From the NCBI GenBank assembly GCA_036924085.1, contig JAVGWX010000025.1:31631921-31695920 (forward strand): 64,000 bases of DNA, read 5' to 3'. The position numbers and the translations under genes are program-made. This document shows, one piece after another, positions 54,431-64,000 of the stretch. This DNA comes from Ariolimax columbianus. Lineage: Eukaryota; Mollusca; Gastropoda; Stylommatophora; Arionidae. The notes under the pieces were generated by a model. That model saw nothing but the letters and a program-made list of their open reading frames with translations. It was not told the origin of the DNA and did no database searches. The first letter of the stretch is position 1. Every line of letters begins with the position of its first letter.

Positions 54431-54917
54431 GGTTGATCAGTAGTCTGATCAAATAAATCATTTCTCAGGACTTGGTCAAACTTTTCTAGCGATCAATGTT
54501 TGCCTATTGGAAATAACTCTCTCGGACAGTAAGTGATGCCTTGAGGGTTATTGCCACTGACTGAACCAAACTGTAAAGAGTTTAATGAAGAGATTGCTAG
54601 CCCCATGCACAGCCCTCTGTAGTCCTTTCATGACCTGCTAGGGAGAAGGGGGGGGGGCTGCAGTGCTCCTATTCTTTTCATCCCAGGTACAATTTGAGTC
54701 TCTGCTGTCTCAATATTTCTGGAACCTCTGACTAAATGATTGTTGAGACGCCTTGTCCCTGGCGGCAGTGTCTGCCTTTGGTTTTCTTGAATGGTTCAGC
54801 CATTGACATGTCTGACTCTTGTGACAGAAGGACTGTGTTTGATGCCTTGTCTTAGCCCTTTCCAGCCCATCTAATTTTTTTATGATGTGCACATTAAAAT
54901 TTCAAGGCAAGTGCTGC

Positions 54918-55032
54918 ACATACATGTGTGTTAGATGTTGTAACACGGCCAGAGAGAGAAACACATACATGTATGTTAGATGTTGTAACAAATAGCCAGA
55001 TATAGAAACACATATGTGTGTGTTAGATGTCA
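54918..55032. repeat. Minisatellite, about 48 bp, 2-3 copies
   Basis: Units contain TGTTAGATGTTGTAACA and AGAAACACATA. Counterpart of 27,432-27,625. Confidence 0.7.
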
Positions 55033-55226
55033 ATTAATGTCAATATGATCTCAGATCCTTGCCAATTAGTAATGTAACATACTTCAGTCTGCTCAAATAT
55101 AAAATTGGCACCTGACTAGCAGCTGGGGAAGGTAGAAATGCATTTTAGGAATCCTCAGATTCCCCAGTGTCTAACATTTAATCTCTGACAGCAGTGACTA
55201 CCTTACCTGTTTGACATCTCTTCCAG

Positions 55227-55353
55227 AGTCATTATGTTAGTCAGCCAGGACCTGCTGTTGTGGACACCAGCGTCGTTGATGTTCATGACTCAGACAGGAA
55301 GTTGGCAGGCGACCAAGATATCAACAAGACTTGTTTAAATGCTGTGGATCAAG
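55227..55353 (+). CDS. Exon Z of right zinc-finger gene
   Basis: A 127-bp candidate exon, phase 0 to 1: acceptor TTTGACATCTCTTCCAG, 42 codons starting SHYVSQPGPAVVDTSVVD and ending CLNAVDQ, donor CAAG|GTAAAC. It joins in frame to the finger exon at 59,213. It differs from the left exon by two extra codons and about 17 replacements, yet the frame and sites are kept. Upstream exons of this copy are not found, because homology to the left locus stops near 53,862. Confidence 0.65.
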
Positions 55354-55459
55354 GTAAACAACATAATTGATACACCCACACACACACACCTTATTACACC
55401 CACACACACATGCCTTATTACACCCACACACACACATGCCTTATTACACACTCACACCC

Positions 55460-56085
55460 ACATGTTTTTGATGCCGAATCATGTGTTTTATTGTTTGGAC
55501 CTTTTTTATTTTGGTGTTTCTTTGGTTCTTTAAATAAAAGCTGGTTAAAAAGAAGATCTTTGCTAAAACATACACAAGTCAATAACCTTAAACACAACCT
55601 ATCAGATGGGACAAAGCTTATGGCAGTCATCAATGATGAACCACCTTGTTGGCAGGGAACTACCCCACAATAAGAACTGTACTCTTTGACCTCTCTGCAG
55701 ACAGGAACAACCTAACATCTTTGCAGAAAACTATCCCCCTTGAAACTCTAGACTCATCCACAAAACATCCAGGGCTACCAACAATGCTGGATGTCGCGCA
55801 GTAACTAAATCCTATAACCTGCACCAAGAAGACCACTCCTGCGGAGGATGTGTGCTTTTGTCCCGGAGGCACTGAGATATCAAGAGCTACGAGCTCACAG
55901 ATTATAGGATTATATCGTCATCTTCACCTCAACCAACCTTATCTTGTTGCCTCTAATGACATGCTCTCTGTGGGGCAGTGGTGCTATTCTTGTCTTTGCC
56001 ATACCACTTGGGACTATGTGAACCTATGTGTGACTGCCTTGGACATGGGGTCGCTGACCATTTATGCAAAGCTACACAGTCAATT
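55460..56085. other. Unassigned, right-arm specific
   Basis: No recognisable gene. Several short open stretches but no domain. Confidence 0.3.
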
Positions 56086-56094
56086 TGTAAATTA

Positions 56095-56592
56095 GTGACA
56101 CAGCACATTCCGTACTATATCCTGCTACTTGCAAAGCAATATGCAGGGCTTGGTAGTGGGAGATAGATAACGTTCAGGGCTTGGTAGTGGGAGATAGATA
56201 ACGTTCAGGGCTTGGTAGTGGGAGATTGAGAACGTTCAGGGCTTGGTAGTGGGAGATTGAGAACGTTCAGGGCTTGGTAGTGGGAGATAGATAACGTTCA
56301 GGGCTTGGTAGTGGGAGATTGAGAACGTTCAGGGCTTGGTAGTGGGAGATTGAGAACGTTCAGGGCTTGGTAGTGGGAGATTGAGAACATTCAGGGCTTG
56401 GTAGTGGGAGATTGAGAACATTCAGGGCTTGGTAGTGGGAGATTGAGAACATTCAGGGCTTGGTAGTGGGAGATTGAGAACATTCAGGGCTTGGTAGTGG
56501 GAGATTGAGAACATTCAGGGCTTGGTAGTGGGAGATTGAGAACGTTCAGGGCTTGGTAGTAGGAGATTGAGAACAAACGCAGAAGAAGAAGT
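56095..56592 (+). mobile_element. SINE-like element, copy 3, with expanded 3' end
   Basis: CACATTCCGTACTATATCCT then CTGCTACTTGC aligns to the last 90 bp of the SINE-like copies. The terminal GGGCTTGGTAGTGGGAGATT is then repeated, and the copy ends GAGAACAAACGCAGAAGAAG before a single-copy flank. 5'-truncated. Confidence 0.75.
56143..56574 (+). repeat. 31-bp minisatellite, 14 copies, inside the SINE tail
   Basis: Unit CAGGGCTTGGTAGTGGGAGA plus TTGAGAACGTT. Variants AGATAACGTT and GAGAACATT form blocks. Confidence 0.95.
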
Positions 56593-57120
56593 AACCTGTC
56601 ACTTGACACACCGTTGGTACTGGTGCATGTCATGATAGTGGTTAGCAAACTCACAATGGTGCTGCTCACAGATTCAGAACGAGTGCTGTCCGTGATGCAG
56701 TTGTAGATGAGCTTGCTCTTCATGTAGAGGTCTTTATTGCGCTGCTCTCATCGGTGGAACCATCTTTCCACTTCCCCGGCTCTACTTCTAAGTGAATAGT
56801 TGTGCTAATGACTTCTCATACTTCCTGGAAAGTATGTCCCTGTGAGTGACGTGACCTCAATCTTGATCCTCTTTGCCGGTGCAATGAGTTAGTTGGGGAC
56901 ATTGTTCTAAGACATTCCATTGTATCATCATTTCTATCTCTGCTGGTATCTTCCGCATACTTACAGCTGTGCCTGACATTCCATGTAGAGAGACTATCCA
57001 TTTCTCATGTAAATCCTGTTTCTGTGTGTTCTGACTGATTTCCTCCGTTTTTAGAACTTGGACAAATTACTCCCCTTGTGCATCAGTAGTGGTGACCACA
57101 TACAAAACGAAGAAATCAGA
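56593..57120. other. Unassigned interval
   Basis: No gene or repeat recognised. Confidence 0.3.
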
Positions 57121-57124
57121 CAGA

Positions 57125-57265
57125 AGGTGGGTGCAACACAGTTCACGGAATACATGGAAAGGTAAAAAAGAAAATGATTTGGACACCTGACAAGAGTGCG
57201 ACCAAAGTTACCAGATGTACAAGACCAGGCACAGAGTTGCAGAGCAAGAAAAAGCATGCACGTGC
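57125..57265 (+). mobile_element. Small LINE C-terminal trace
   Basis: Encodes FGHLTRVRPKLP, resembling the FGHI/LTRLPP block of RTE-like ORF2 ends. Weak. Confidence 0.4.
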
Positions 57266-57904
57266 GCAGCTCAGATACAAAATGTGTCCATGCTCACAGG
57301 GTGAATGATCAAAGAATTCTGCGCTCATGTGGGGGGGGGGGGGATACTTGCAGTTTACGCTGAGATGTGTAAAGTGGTGCATAGCTGGGTTCATACATTT
57401 CCTCAAGGACACTCAAAAGTTGCTCAAAACCTGGTCGTTCTGTTCAAGCTATAACAAAAGCATCTGTGCGACCGGTATGTAAGATTATTCGAGCTGATAG
57501 GCAAATAACAATAAACATTGTGTGTAGCAGCTGCAAAAGGTTGTTGGCATGGTTTAGCCTACAGCATAATCTCACTTTGGTGGAAGATGTTTCCCAAATA
57601 ACGGAGACGTTAAAACAGAAATGCAAATGTGACTGAGAGCAAAGACTTCTATGCTGCAGGTTTTGGTGCACCGATAACATGATGGGATAAGTGTATCAAT
57701 GCTCGTGGAAATGATGGTGTTAAATATGGGAAAGTGTCAGTGCAATAATGAATGGTTTTTTAAGTGCAAACCTCTTGGTTTTTTTATTTAGTTAAATAGT
57801 CTTGTGTGACTTATTTACTGACTTATCCTTGTATTTAATGTAATGTGAAATAGAAATTAACAACAATGCTCTATTAGAACAATAACCAGACTCTCATCAA
57901 AATT

Positions 57905-58325
57905 TCATATCAAATTCATAGTTCGACAACGATGTGTGCTATCACCTTTGTTGTTCATTACATATGTAGACCACATTTGTAGAACAGCCAACCCAAATGA
58001 AGGAAGCAACATTGGTGAACTCCTAAATGAACTTCTTTTTGCTGACGATCAATCAGTCATAGCAACTTCACAACTAGAATTGCAACAACATATTGATGAA
58101 CTAAATACAGCATGTCAAGAATTCAGCATGAAAATCAATGTAGCAAAAATTGAGGTCATGAAAATATTTAGAATAGGCAGAGACATCAATATCACCATTG
58201 AAAAACAGCAAATCAAACAGGTGAAAGATTTCACATACTTAGGAAGCACGTCAGCTAACGGAAGAATTACCGTGGAAATCCAACAAAGATACAATAAACA
58301 AATCAGATCATTGGACAATTAACAC
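57905..58325 (+). mobile_element. RTE-like RT fragment, right arm copy
   Basis: LSPLLFITYVDHICRTANPN, LLFADDQSVIAT and FTYLGSTSANGRI. Nearly identical to 25,180-25,600 (only a few residues differ, for example FRIGRD versus FRISGD), more similar than the zinc-finger exons are. It is followed by the unfilled LINE target ACTTAATTGCAAG at 58,330. Confidence 0.8.
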
Positions 58326-58417
58326 CAATACTTAATTGCAAGCATGTGACAATACCTACCAAAAGAGCTTTATACAACACGATATTCGTCACGGCACTAT
58401 GCTATCAATGCAGGAGC

Positions 58418-58818
58418 AGCTGTTGTGGTCAGCATAAGGCCAACTGTTAGGGTCAGCCTACGACCAGCTGTTGCGGTCACTCTAGGACCAGCTCCTGTAG
58501 GGAACCTAGAACCAGCTCCTAAGGACCGGCTGTTGTGGTCACTCTTGGCTCAACTTCTCCAGTTAGCCTAGGACCAGATGTTGTGGTCACTCTAGGACCA
58601 GCTCCTGCAGTCCGCCTAGGACCAGATGTTGTGGTCACTCTAGGACCAGCTCCTCCAGTCAGCCTAGGAATAGATGTTTATCACTCTAGGACCAGCTCCT
58701 GCAGTCAGCCTAGGAATAGATGTTTATCACTCTAGGACCAGCTCCTGCAGTCAACCTAAGACCAGATGTTGTGTTCACTCTAGGACCAGCTCCTGCAGTC
58801 AGCCTAGGACCAACTCCA
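58418..58818. repeat. 24-bp-based minisatellite
   Basis: Units contain TCACTCTAGGACCAGCTCCT and AGTCAGCCTAGGACCAGATG. Counterpart of 22,490-22,918. Confidence 0.85.
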
Positions 58819-59212
58819 GGACCAGTGTCATAAGAAAATAGTAGACAATAAAATACTGAGATGATGTGATTAGCTACTATGGTATGCATTAACTCATGTG
58901 GAAGAACGGTCTTACAAGTTTGATGTTTGTGTATTAGAGACAGAAGGAACTTAGAATGAAACATGGGGAGGTCAAGGATGTCAGAGAACAAATCAGGGAT
59001 GTGTACATCCAGTGAGCTATAATATGCATCCATATCCATACTCTTTACTGTCGCTGGATGGTGCTGCGCATCAGTGGGTCTCCCTGTAGTGCAGTAATGC
59101 CATTTCTACATAAATAACATAATAAAAGTGGCTTTCCAGTTATAAATATAGAGAAAGATGTGTTGTGTGTTTGTATTTGATCATTGCTTTGTCTCTATTT
59201 GATTCATTACAG

Positions 59213-60876
59213 GTTTTGATTCTTGTTGCCAGGATGATGTTTGTGGCTTGGACAGCAACCTCGAGAATCATACAAGATTGCATACAAGAGAGAGACCTTT
59301 TGAATTGTTTAATCAAAGTGCACATCTAAAGACACATAAAGGAATACATACCAGAGAGAAGTCTTACAAGTGTGATGTTTGTGGCTTGGTGTTTGCTCAC
59401 AGTATTAAACTGAAAAAACACAAGACAATACACACAGCTGAAAAACCTTATGGTTGTGATTTGTGTGGTGCTAGGTTGACTTGTCTGAGCTACTTGAGTA
59501 GACATATGAGAAACCATATGAGGGAGAAGCCATACAAGTGTGATGTTTGTGGTGCTGCATTTTTTCAAAGTGGCCATATAAAAATACATAAGAGAATTCA
59601 TACAGGAGAGAAGCCGTACAAGTGTGATGTTTGTGGTGCTGCATTTATTGAAAGTGGATTTCTAAAGATACATAAAAGAATTCATACAGGAGAGAAGCCG
59701 TACAAGTGTGATGTTTGTGGTGTTACATTTATTAGAAGTGGAAATCTAAAGCTACATAAAAGAATTCATACAGGAGAGAAGCCATACAAGTGTGATGTTT
59801 GTGGTGCTGCATTTGCTCGCGGTGGATGTCTAAAGACACATAAAAGAATTCATACAGGAGAGAAGCCATACAAGTGTGATGTTTGTGGTGCTGCATTCGC
59901 TCGCTGTGGATGTCTAAAGACACATAAAAGAATTCATACAGGAGAGAAGCCGTACAAGTGTGATGTTTGTGGTGCTGCATTTGCTAACGGTGGAAATCTA
60001 AAGAAACATAAAAGAATTCATACGAGAGAAAAGACGCCGTCCAAGTTTGATGATTGTGGTGCTGCATTTAGTGAAAGTGGACATCTAAAGCGACATAAAA
60101 GAATTCATACAGGAGAGAAGCCGTACAAGTTTGATATTTGTGGCTTGGGGTTTGCTCACAGTATGAAACTAAAAAAACACAAGACAATACACACAGCTGA
60201 AAAACCTTATGGTTGTGATTTGTGTGGTGCTAGGTTGACTTGTCTGAGCTACTTGAGTAGACATATGAGAAACCATATGAGGGAGAAGCCATACAAGTGT
60301 GATGTTTGTGGTGCTGCATTTTTTCGAAGTGCCCATTTAAAAATACATAAAACAATGCATACAGGAGAGAAGCCATACAAGTGTGATGTTTGTGGAGCTG
60401 CATTTAGTAATAGTGCATATCTAAAAATACATAAAAGAATTCATACAGGAGAGAAGCCGTACAAGTGTGATGTTTGTGGTGCTGCATTTAGTCATAGTAG
60501 ATATCTACAAAAACATAAAAGAATTCATACAGGAGAGAGGCCGTACATGTGTGATGTTTGTGGTGCTGCATTTATTGAATGTGGATATCTAAAAATACAT
60601 AAAAGAATTCATACAGGAGAGAAGCCGTACAAGTGTGATGTTTGTGGTGCTGCATTTACAAATAGTGGATGTCTAAAGAAACATAAAAGAATTCATACAG
60701 GAGAGAAGCCATACAAGTGTAACTTTTGTGGTGCTTTATTTAATAATAGTGGATGTCTAAAGAAACATAAAAGATTTCATACAGGAGAGACGCCATACAA
60801 GTGTGATGTTTGTGACTTGTGGTTGGCTCAAAGTACTGCACTGAAAAAACATAGGATAATACACACAACTGGATAA
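59213..60876 (+). CDS. C2H2 zinc-finger terminal exon, right paralogue
   Basis: The exon begins after acceptor TTTGATTCATTACAG in phase 1 (FDSCCQDDVCGLDSNLENH) and contains about 18 C2H2 fingers with HTGEKP linkers. It is the inverted paralogue of 20,375-22,029. Contact helices include QSGHIKI, ESGFLKI, RSGNLKL, RGGCLKT, RCGCLKT, NGGNLKK, ESGHLKR, RSAHLKI, NSAYLKI, HSRYLQK, ECGYLKI, NSGCLKK and QSTALKK, almost none shared with the left copy. Two successive fingers have lost the first Cys (SKFDDCG near 60,045 and YKFDICG near 60,128). One linker is HTREKTPS, with an extra residue. A two-finger block (AHSxKLKKHKTIHTAEKP + YGCDLCGARLTCLSYLS) occurs twice. The stop is TAA at 60,874-60,876, with decayed fingers beyond. 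No in-frame ATG lies near the start. Confidence 0.8.
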
Positions 60877-61320
60877 CTTTATGGTTGTGATTTGTGTGGT
60901 GCTAAGTTGACTTGTCTGAAGTAATTTAGGACGCTTATAATAAAACATATGGTTGAGAGTCGTTTTGAGTGTGTTTGTGGTGCTGCATTTATTCAAAATA
61001 GTAGTCTAAAGAGACATAAAAGAATTCATACATGAGAGAAGCCTTACAAATGTTTTATTTGTGGTGTTGAGTTTACTGACAAATTTGACGTGAATATACA
61101 TAAAATGTTTCATAAAAGCGAGAAGCCATTCAAGTGTTTTATTTGTGGTTTGGGATTTAATGAGTGATGGTGACTTGAAGAGACACAAATAAACCTGTAC
61201 AAAAGAGAAGCATTTCTGGTATGATATTTGTGGAGTAGAGTTTAGTGACAGATGTGATGTTTGTGGAGTAGAGTTTAGTGACAGATGTAGGCTAAAAAAC
61301 ACAAAGGAACTCACATGTGA
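60877..61320 (+). pseudogene. Decayed 3' zinc fingers, right paralogue
   Basis: Shows LYGCDLCGAKLTCLK, a frameshift, CGAAFIQNSSLKRHKRIHT(stop), EKPYKCFICGVEFTDKFDV and SEKPFKCFICGLGF before stops. It parallels 19,850-20,374, so both copies inherited a longer ORF. Confidence 0.75.
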
Positions 61321-61499
61321 ATGAATTGTTGGGTCTCTTTTGACATTCTTCTGCTATAGAAAAGTTTGGCTACACAAATGGACACTTTACAACATAAGTG
61401 TAAAGTCTTTTACACTAGAGAAATTCGACACCACTATTGGTCACTTAACATAATATAGAGATGTTTGGCTCTACTATTATTCGGTCACATTACACTATG

Positions 61500-62140
61500 A
61501 GTGGAGAGTCTTCTATTGTAGAGAGTTTGACCTACTGTTAGTTTGACCTTACAGCATGAGTGGAAAGCCTTCTACAGTAGAGAAGTTGACCTACTGTTAG
61601 TGTGAGCTTACAGCGTGAGTGGAGAGACTTCTACTGTAGAGAGGTTGATCTATTGTTAGTGTGGCCTTCCAGCATGAGTGGAGAGCCTTTTACTGAAGAG
61701 AGGTTGACCTACTGTTAGTGTGACCTTACAGCACGAGTGGAGAGCCTTCTATTGTAGAGAGGTTGACCTATTGTTAGTTTGACCTTACATCATGAGTGGA
61801 GAGCCTTCTACTGTAAAGAGGTTGACCTATTGTTAGTGTGACATTATAACATGAGTAGAGAGCCTTCTACAGTGGAGATGTTGACCTACTGTTAGTGTGA
61901 CCTTGCAGAATGAGTGGAAAGCCTTCTACTGTAGAAAGGTTGACCTATTGTTAGTGTGACTTTACAGCATGTGTGGAAAGTCTTCTACTGTAAAGAGGTT
62001 GACCTATTGTTAGTGTGACCTTACAGCATAAGTGGAGAATCTTCTACAGTAGAGAAGTTGATCTATTGTTAGTGTGACCTTAAGGCATGAGTGGAGAGCC
62101 TTCTACTGTAGAGAGGTTGACCTATTGTTATGTAAATAAA
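61500..62140. repeat. 59-bp minisatellite, about 11 copies
   Basis: Unit GAGTGGAGAGCCTTCTACTG followed by TAGAGAGGTTGACCTATTGT and TAGTGTGACCTTACAGCAT. The left arm has only one to two copies, at 19,680-19,750. Confidence 0.95.
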
Positions 62141-62529
62141 CTTGACCATTGGGTGTATGTTATATAAATAAACTATGTTAAATATTTTCATCTTCAAACA
62201 TTTTATTCATTCAGTGTTTGTCTGAACCGAGAATGTTGGGTCTTTTTTCTGCTGCTGTGTTGGGGTTTTTTGGTCCTGCTAGATCTGAAGTCCTATCGCT
62301 AGGACAAAGTCCACACTTCTCTCCAGATCCGGCTCAGCTTATGCGTCATCCCAACTCCCTCTGGCTATGTTTCCCATCATAGGTCTCTGTGTATTGGGCA
62401 GTCTTGTAGGATGTGTTCAGGTCTGGACTCCGGCAGTTCCATATGGGCAGTCACTTGTGTGTGATATCTTGAGCCGATGTAAGTGACCCAATAGTCTGCA
62501 GTGGCCTGTTCTCAGGCGAAAGATGGTGA

Positions 62530-62820
62530 TTTGTTGGTGTCTGTGGATTGTTGGTGTCTGTGGAGTTGATGGATTGTTGGTGTCTGTGGAGCTGGTGGAT
62601 TGTTGGTGTCTGTGGAGCTGGGAGATTGTTGGTATCTGTGGAGCTGGTGGATTGTTGGAGTCTGTGGGGCTGGGTGATTGTTGGTGTCTGTGGAGATGGG
62701 GGATTGTTGGTGTTCGTGGAGATGGGGGATTGTTGGTGTTTGTGGAGATGGGGGATTGTTGGTGTCTGTGGAGATGGATGATTGTTGGTGTCTGTGGAGC
62801 TGGGGGATTGTTGGTGGATT
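62530..62820. repeat. 26-bp minisatellite inside LINE, about 11 copies
   Basis: Unit GATTGTTGGTGTCTGTGGAG plus CTGGTG. A remnant of two units is in the left-arm LINE at 16,940-17,000. Confidence 0.9.
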
Positions 62821-63537
62821 GGGTCACGTCCATTTCTTTCTTCCATTTTGAGTTGTACTGATTGTGTATGCTGGTTTTTGCCTCTCGGTAAGACACTGCA
62901 TGGATAAGTTGCTTCATCTTGCCACCTGCTATGGACAGGGCATCTCTCATTCCCTGTGATTCCACAATACGAGGGTAGCCACTGAAGAGGTTCTTTGTTG
63001 AGCTCTTATCTGATTTCCCGCAACATTTGTTCACCTCTAATGTTTTGTATTGCTTCCAGTAGTGATCTGAAGTCTGTAAAGAATACAATCTGGGTTGGCG
63101 GGTGTTTGTCTGGTGAACATTCTTAGTGCCTGTAGGAGCGCCATAGACTTTGTCTTAAGGATGGAAGAAATCTTCCCAGTAGGGAAAGCTCTATTGGTTA
63201 TTTTCCCATTGTTGTATCTTACAAAAATGCCTCCTCCACCATCCTTAACTGCACCCTGTGCAGATCCATCTGTGAATACGGGAGGCCAGTCCTTAGGGCT
63301 GTATTTTCATTCAATCAGATTCTTTTAGATATTTAGCCTGGCAACTTTTCTTTTTTAATCCTGGGATCTCTGTGGTTATTAGGATGTCTTCATGGCAATA
63401 GTTTGGCTCCTCTTAGTCAGTCAGTATTTCCATTTCTGTGAATTGCTTTGGGAGGTTTCCATGGGAACGCTGCAGGTGTTTTGAGTTGTGTAAAAAAAAC
63501 TGAAGTTTGGCTTTCATAGAATGATTTGGCATGCGTT

Positions 63538-63754
63538 TCAGCTTCTCACTGTGCACAAACACCTTCTCACTGTGCATAAACATCTCACTGTGCACAAACA
63601 CCTTCTCACTGTGCACAAACACCTTCTCACTGTCCACAAACACCTTCTCACTTTGCATAAACACCTCACTGTGCACAAACACCTTCTCACTGTGCACAAA
63701 CACCTTCTCACTGTGCATAAACACCTTCTCACTGTGCACAAACACCTTCTCATC
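63538..63754. repeat. 21-bp minisatellite inside LINE, about 10 copies
   Basis: Unit CTTCTCACTGTGCACAAACA plus C, with 18-bp deletion variants. It lies in the region between RT and RNase H (minus-strand HSEKVFV). Confidence 0.95.
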
Positions 63755-64000
63755 CCATTTGCTGTTGAGGGAGCATAGTTTCATCTGTGATTAGTCTGAG
63801 GCCTTTTGGACAACGTTCTGTGTTTGTTTTGGACGCAATCGCCCAGACTGACATGCCATATTACAATGCTGGCATAACTGTGCCTGTGTATAAATGTTTT
63901 TGAATGCTGGTGTTAGCTTTCCTGCTTGTACCATCCAGCTTCTTCATGTGGGAGAGTTTCCTGGTGGCTTTTTGCTCAACGGCAATTTAGGAATTAGGTT

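Larger units (their letters stand above)
53862..64000. repeat. Right arm of inverted duplication
   Basis: Matches 16,255-29,080 in opposite orientation. Anchors: 53,862-53,976 with 28,800-29,080; exon Z; 57,330-58,420 with 22,920-26,190 minus the LINE; the zinc-finger exon; 61,370-61,540 with 19,680-19,860; and 62,150-62,225 with 17,270-17,340. It continues to the window edge. Confidence 0.85.
62220..64000 (-). mobile_element. I-like LINE in the right arm, runs off the window
   Basis: Minus strand: RT end (YTGTVMPAL-type and YGMSVWAIASKTNTERC, about 63,890-63,810), RNase H start FTDGSAQGAVKDGGGGIFVR (about 63,265), remnants to about 62,900, then IFRLRTGHCRLLGHLHRLKI and SHTSDCPYGT (about 62,525-62,440). 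Two minisatellites have expanded inside the ORF. It is a relative of 7470-11,560 and the inverted partner of 16,255-17,270. Confidence 0.7.

Noticed and set aside
55660..55872. 70-codon minus-strand ORF
   Set aside because: No recognised domain or homologous counterpart in the left arm; chance ORF.
16255..64000. Inverted arms as termini of one giant transposon
   Set aside because: No capsid, polymerase, integrase or recombinase gene between them, arm ends are not sharp, and the arms contain genes and introns. Segmental duplication is simpler.

Overview
This is animal (metazoan) nuclear DNA. It contains spliced C2H2 zinc-finger exons, non-LTR retrotransposons of several clades, a solo LTR, a piggyBac relic, tRNA-derived and (GAA)-tailed SINE-like elements, pieces of eukaryotic 18S/28S rDNA, and more than twenty unrelated minisatellite families. 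No prokaryotic operon, CRISPR array or intact RNA gene is visible. The mix would suit an invertebrate, and a mollusc or other lophotrochozoan is my guess, but nothing in the sequence fixes the species.

Layout. 1-17.3 kb is stacked retroelements: a LINE 3' fragment; an RNase H-bearing I-like LINE; an endonuclease-RT LINE; a CR1-like LINE; a second I-like LINE interrupted by a 934-bp solo LTR; a CR1-like copy carrying a perfect 16 x 20 bp array; and a composite insert in which an I-like LINE 3' end is joined head-on to 28S/18S rRNA sequence plus 5' ETS, with a SINE-like element nested at its edge. 16.2-29.1 kb is the left arm of a large imperfect inverted duplication. It carries a minus-strand zinc-finger gene whose intron received a clean RTE-like LINE. 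29-43 kb is the spacer: duplicated small exons (X, Y) probably belonging to the left zinc-finger gene, many minisatellites, a piggyBac transposase relic, a tRNA-derived SINE, LINE fragments, and a possible promoter with a first exon near 42.5 kb. 43.3-49.2 kb holds nested CR1-like copies, a second rRNA composite (18S blocks out of order, fused to the 28S 3' end) and, just downstream in the same orientation, another I-like LINE. 49.6-53.35 kb is a roughly 3.7-kb satellite of 38-bp units with a higher-order period near 1.5 kb, followed by nine 51-bp units. 53.9-64 kb is the right arm of the inverted duplication, with a plus-strand zinc-finger paralogue and another I-like LINE running off the window.

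How the genes work together. The only plausible host genes are the two zinc-finger paralogues. Exon phases agree: exon Y is 0-0, exons X and Z are 0-1, and the finger exon starts in phase 1. X and Z could therefore be alternative penultimate exons. The finger arrays share a uniform backbone but differ in DNA-contact residues, as expected of fast-evolving zinc-finger families. Both finger exons lack an in-frame ATG near their start and have decayed fingers past their stop codons. Everything else is mobile DNA, much of it carrying its own internal tandem expansions. All alignments here were made by eye, so coordinates of decayed elements are approximate.
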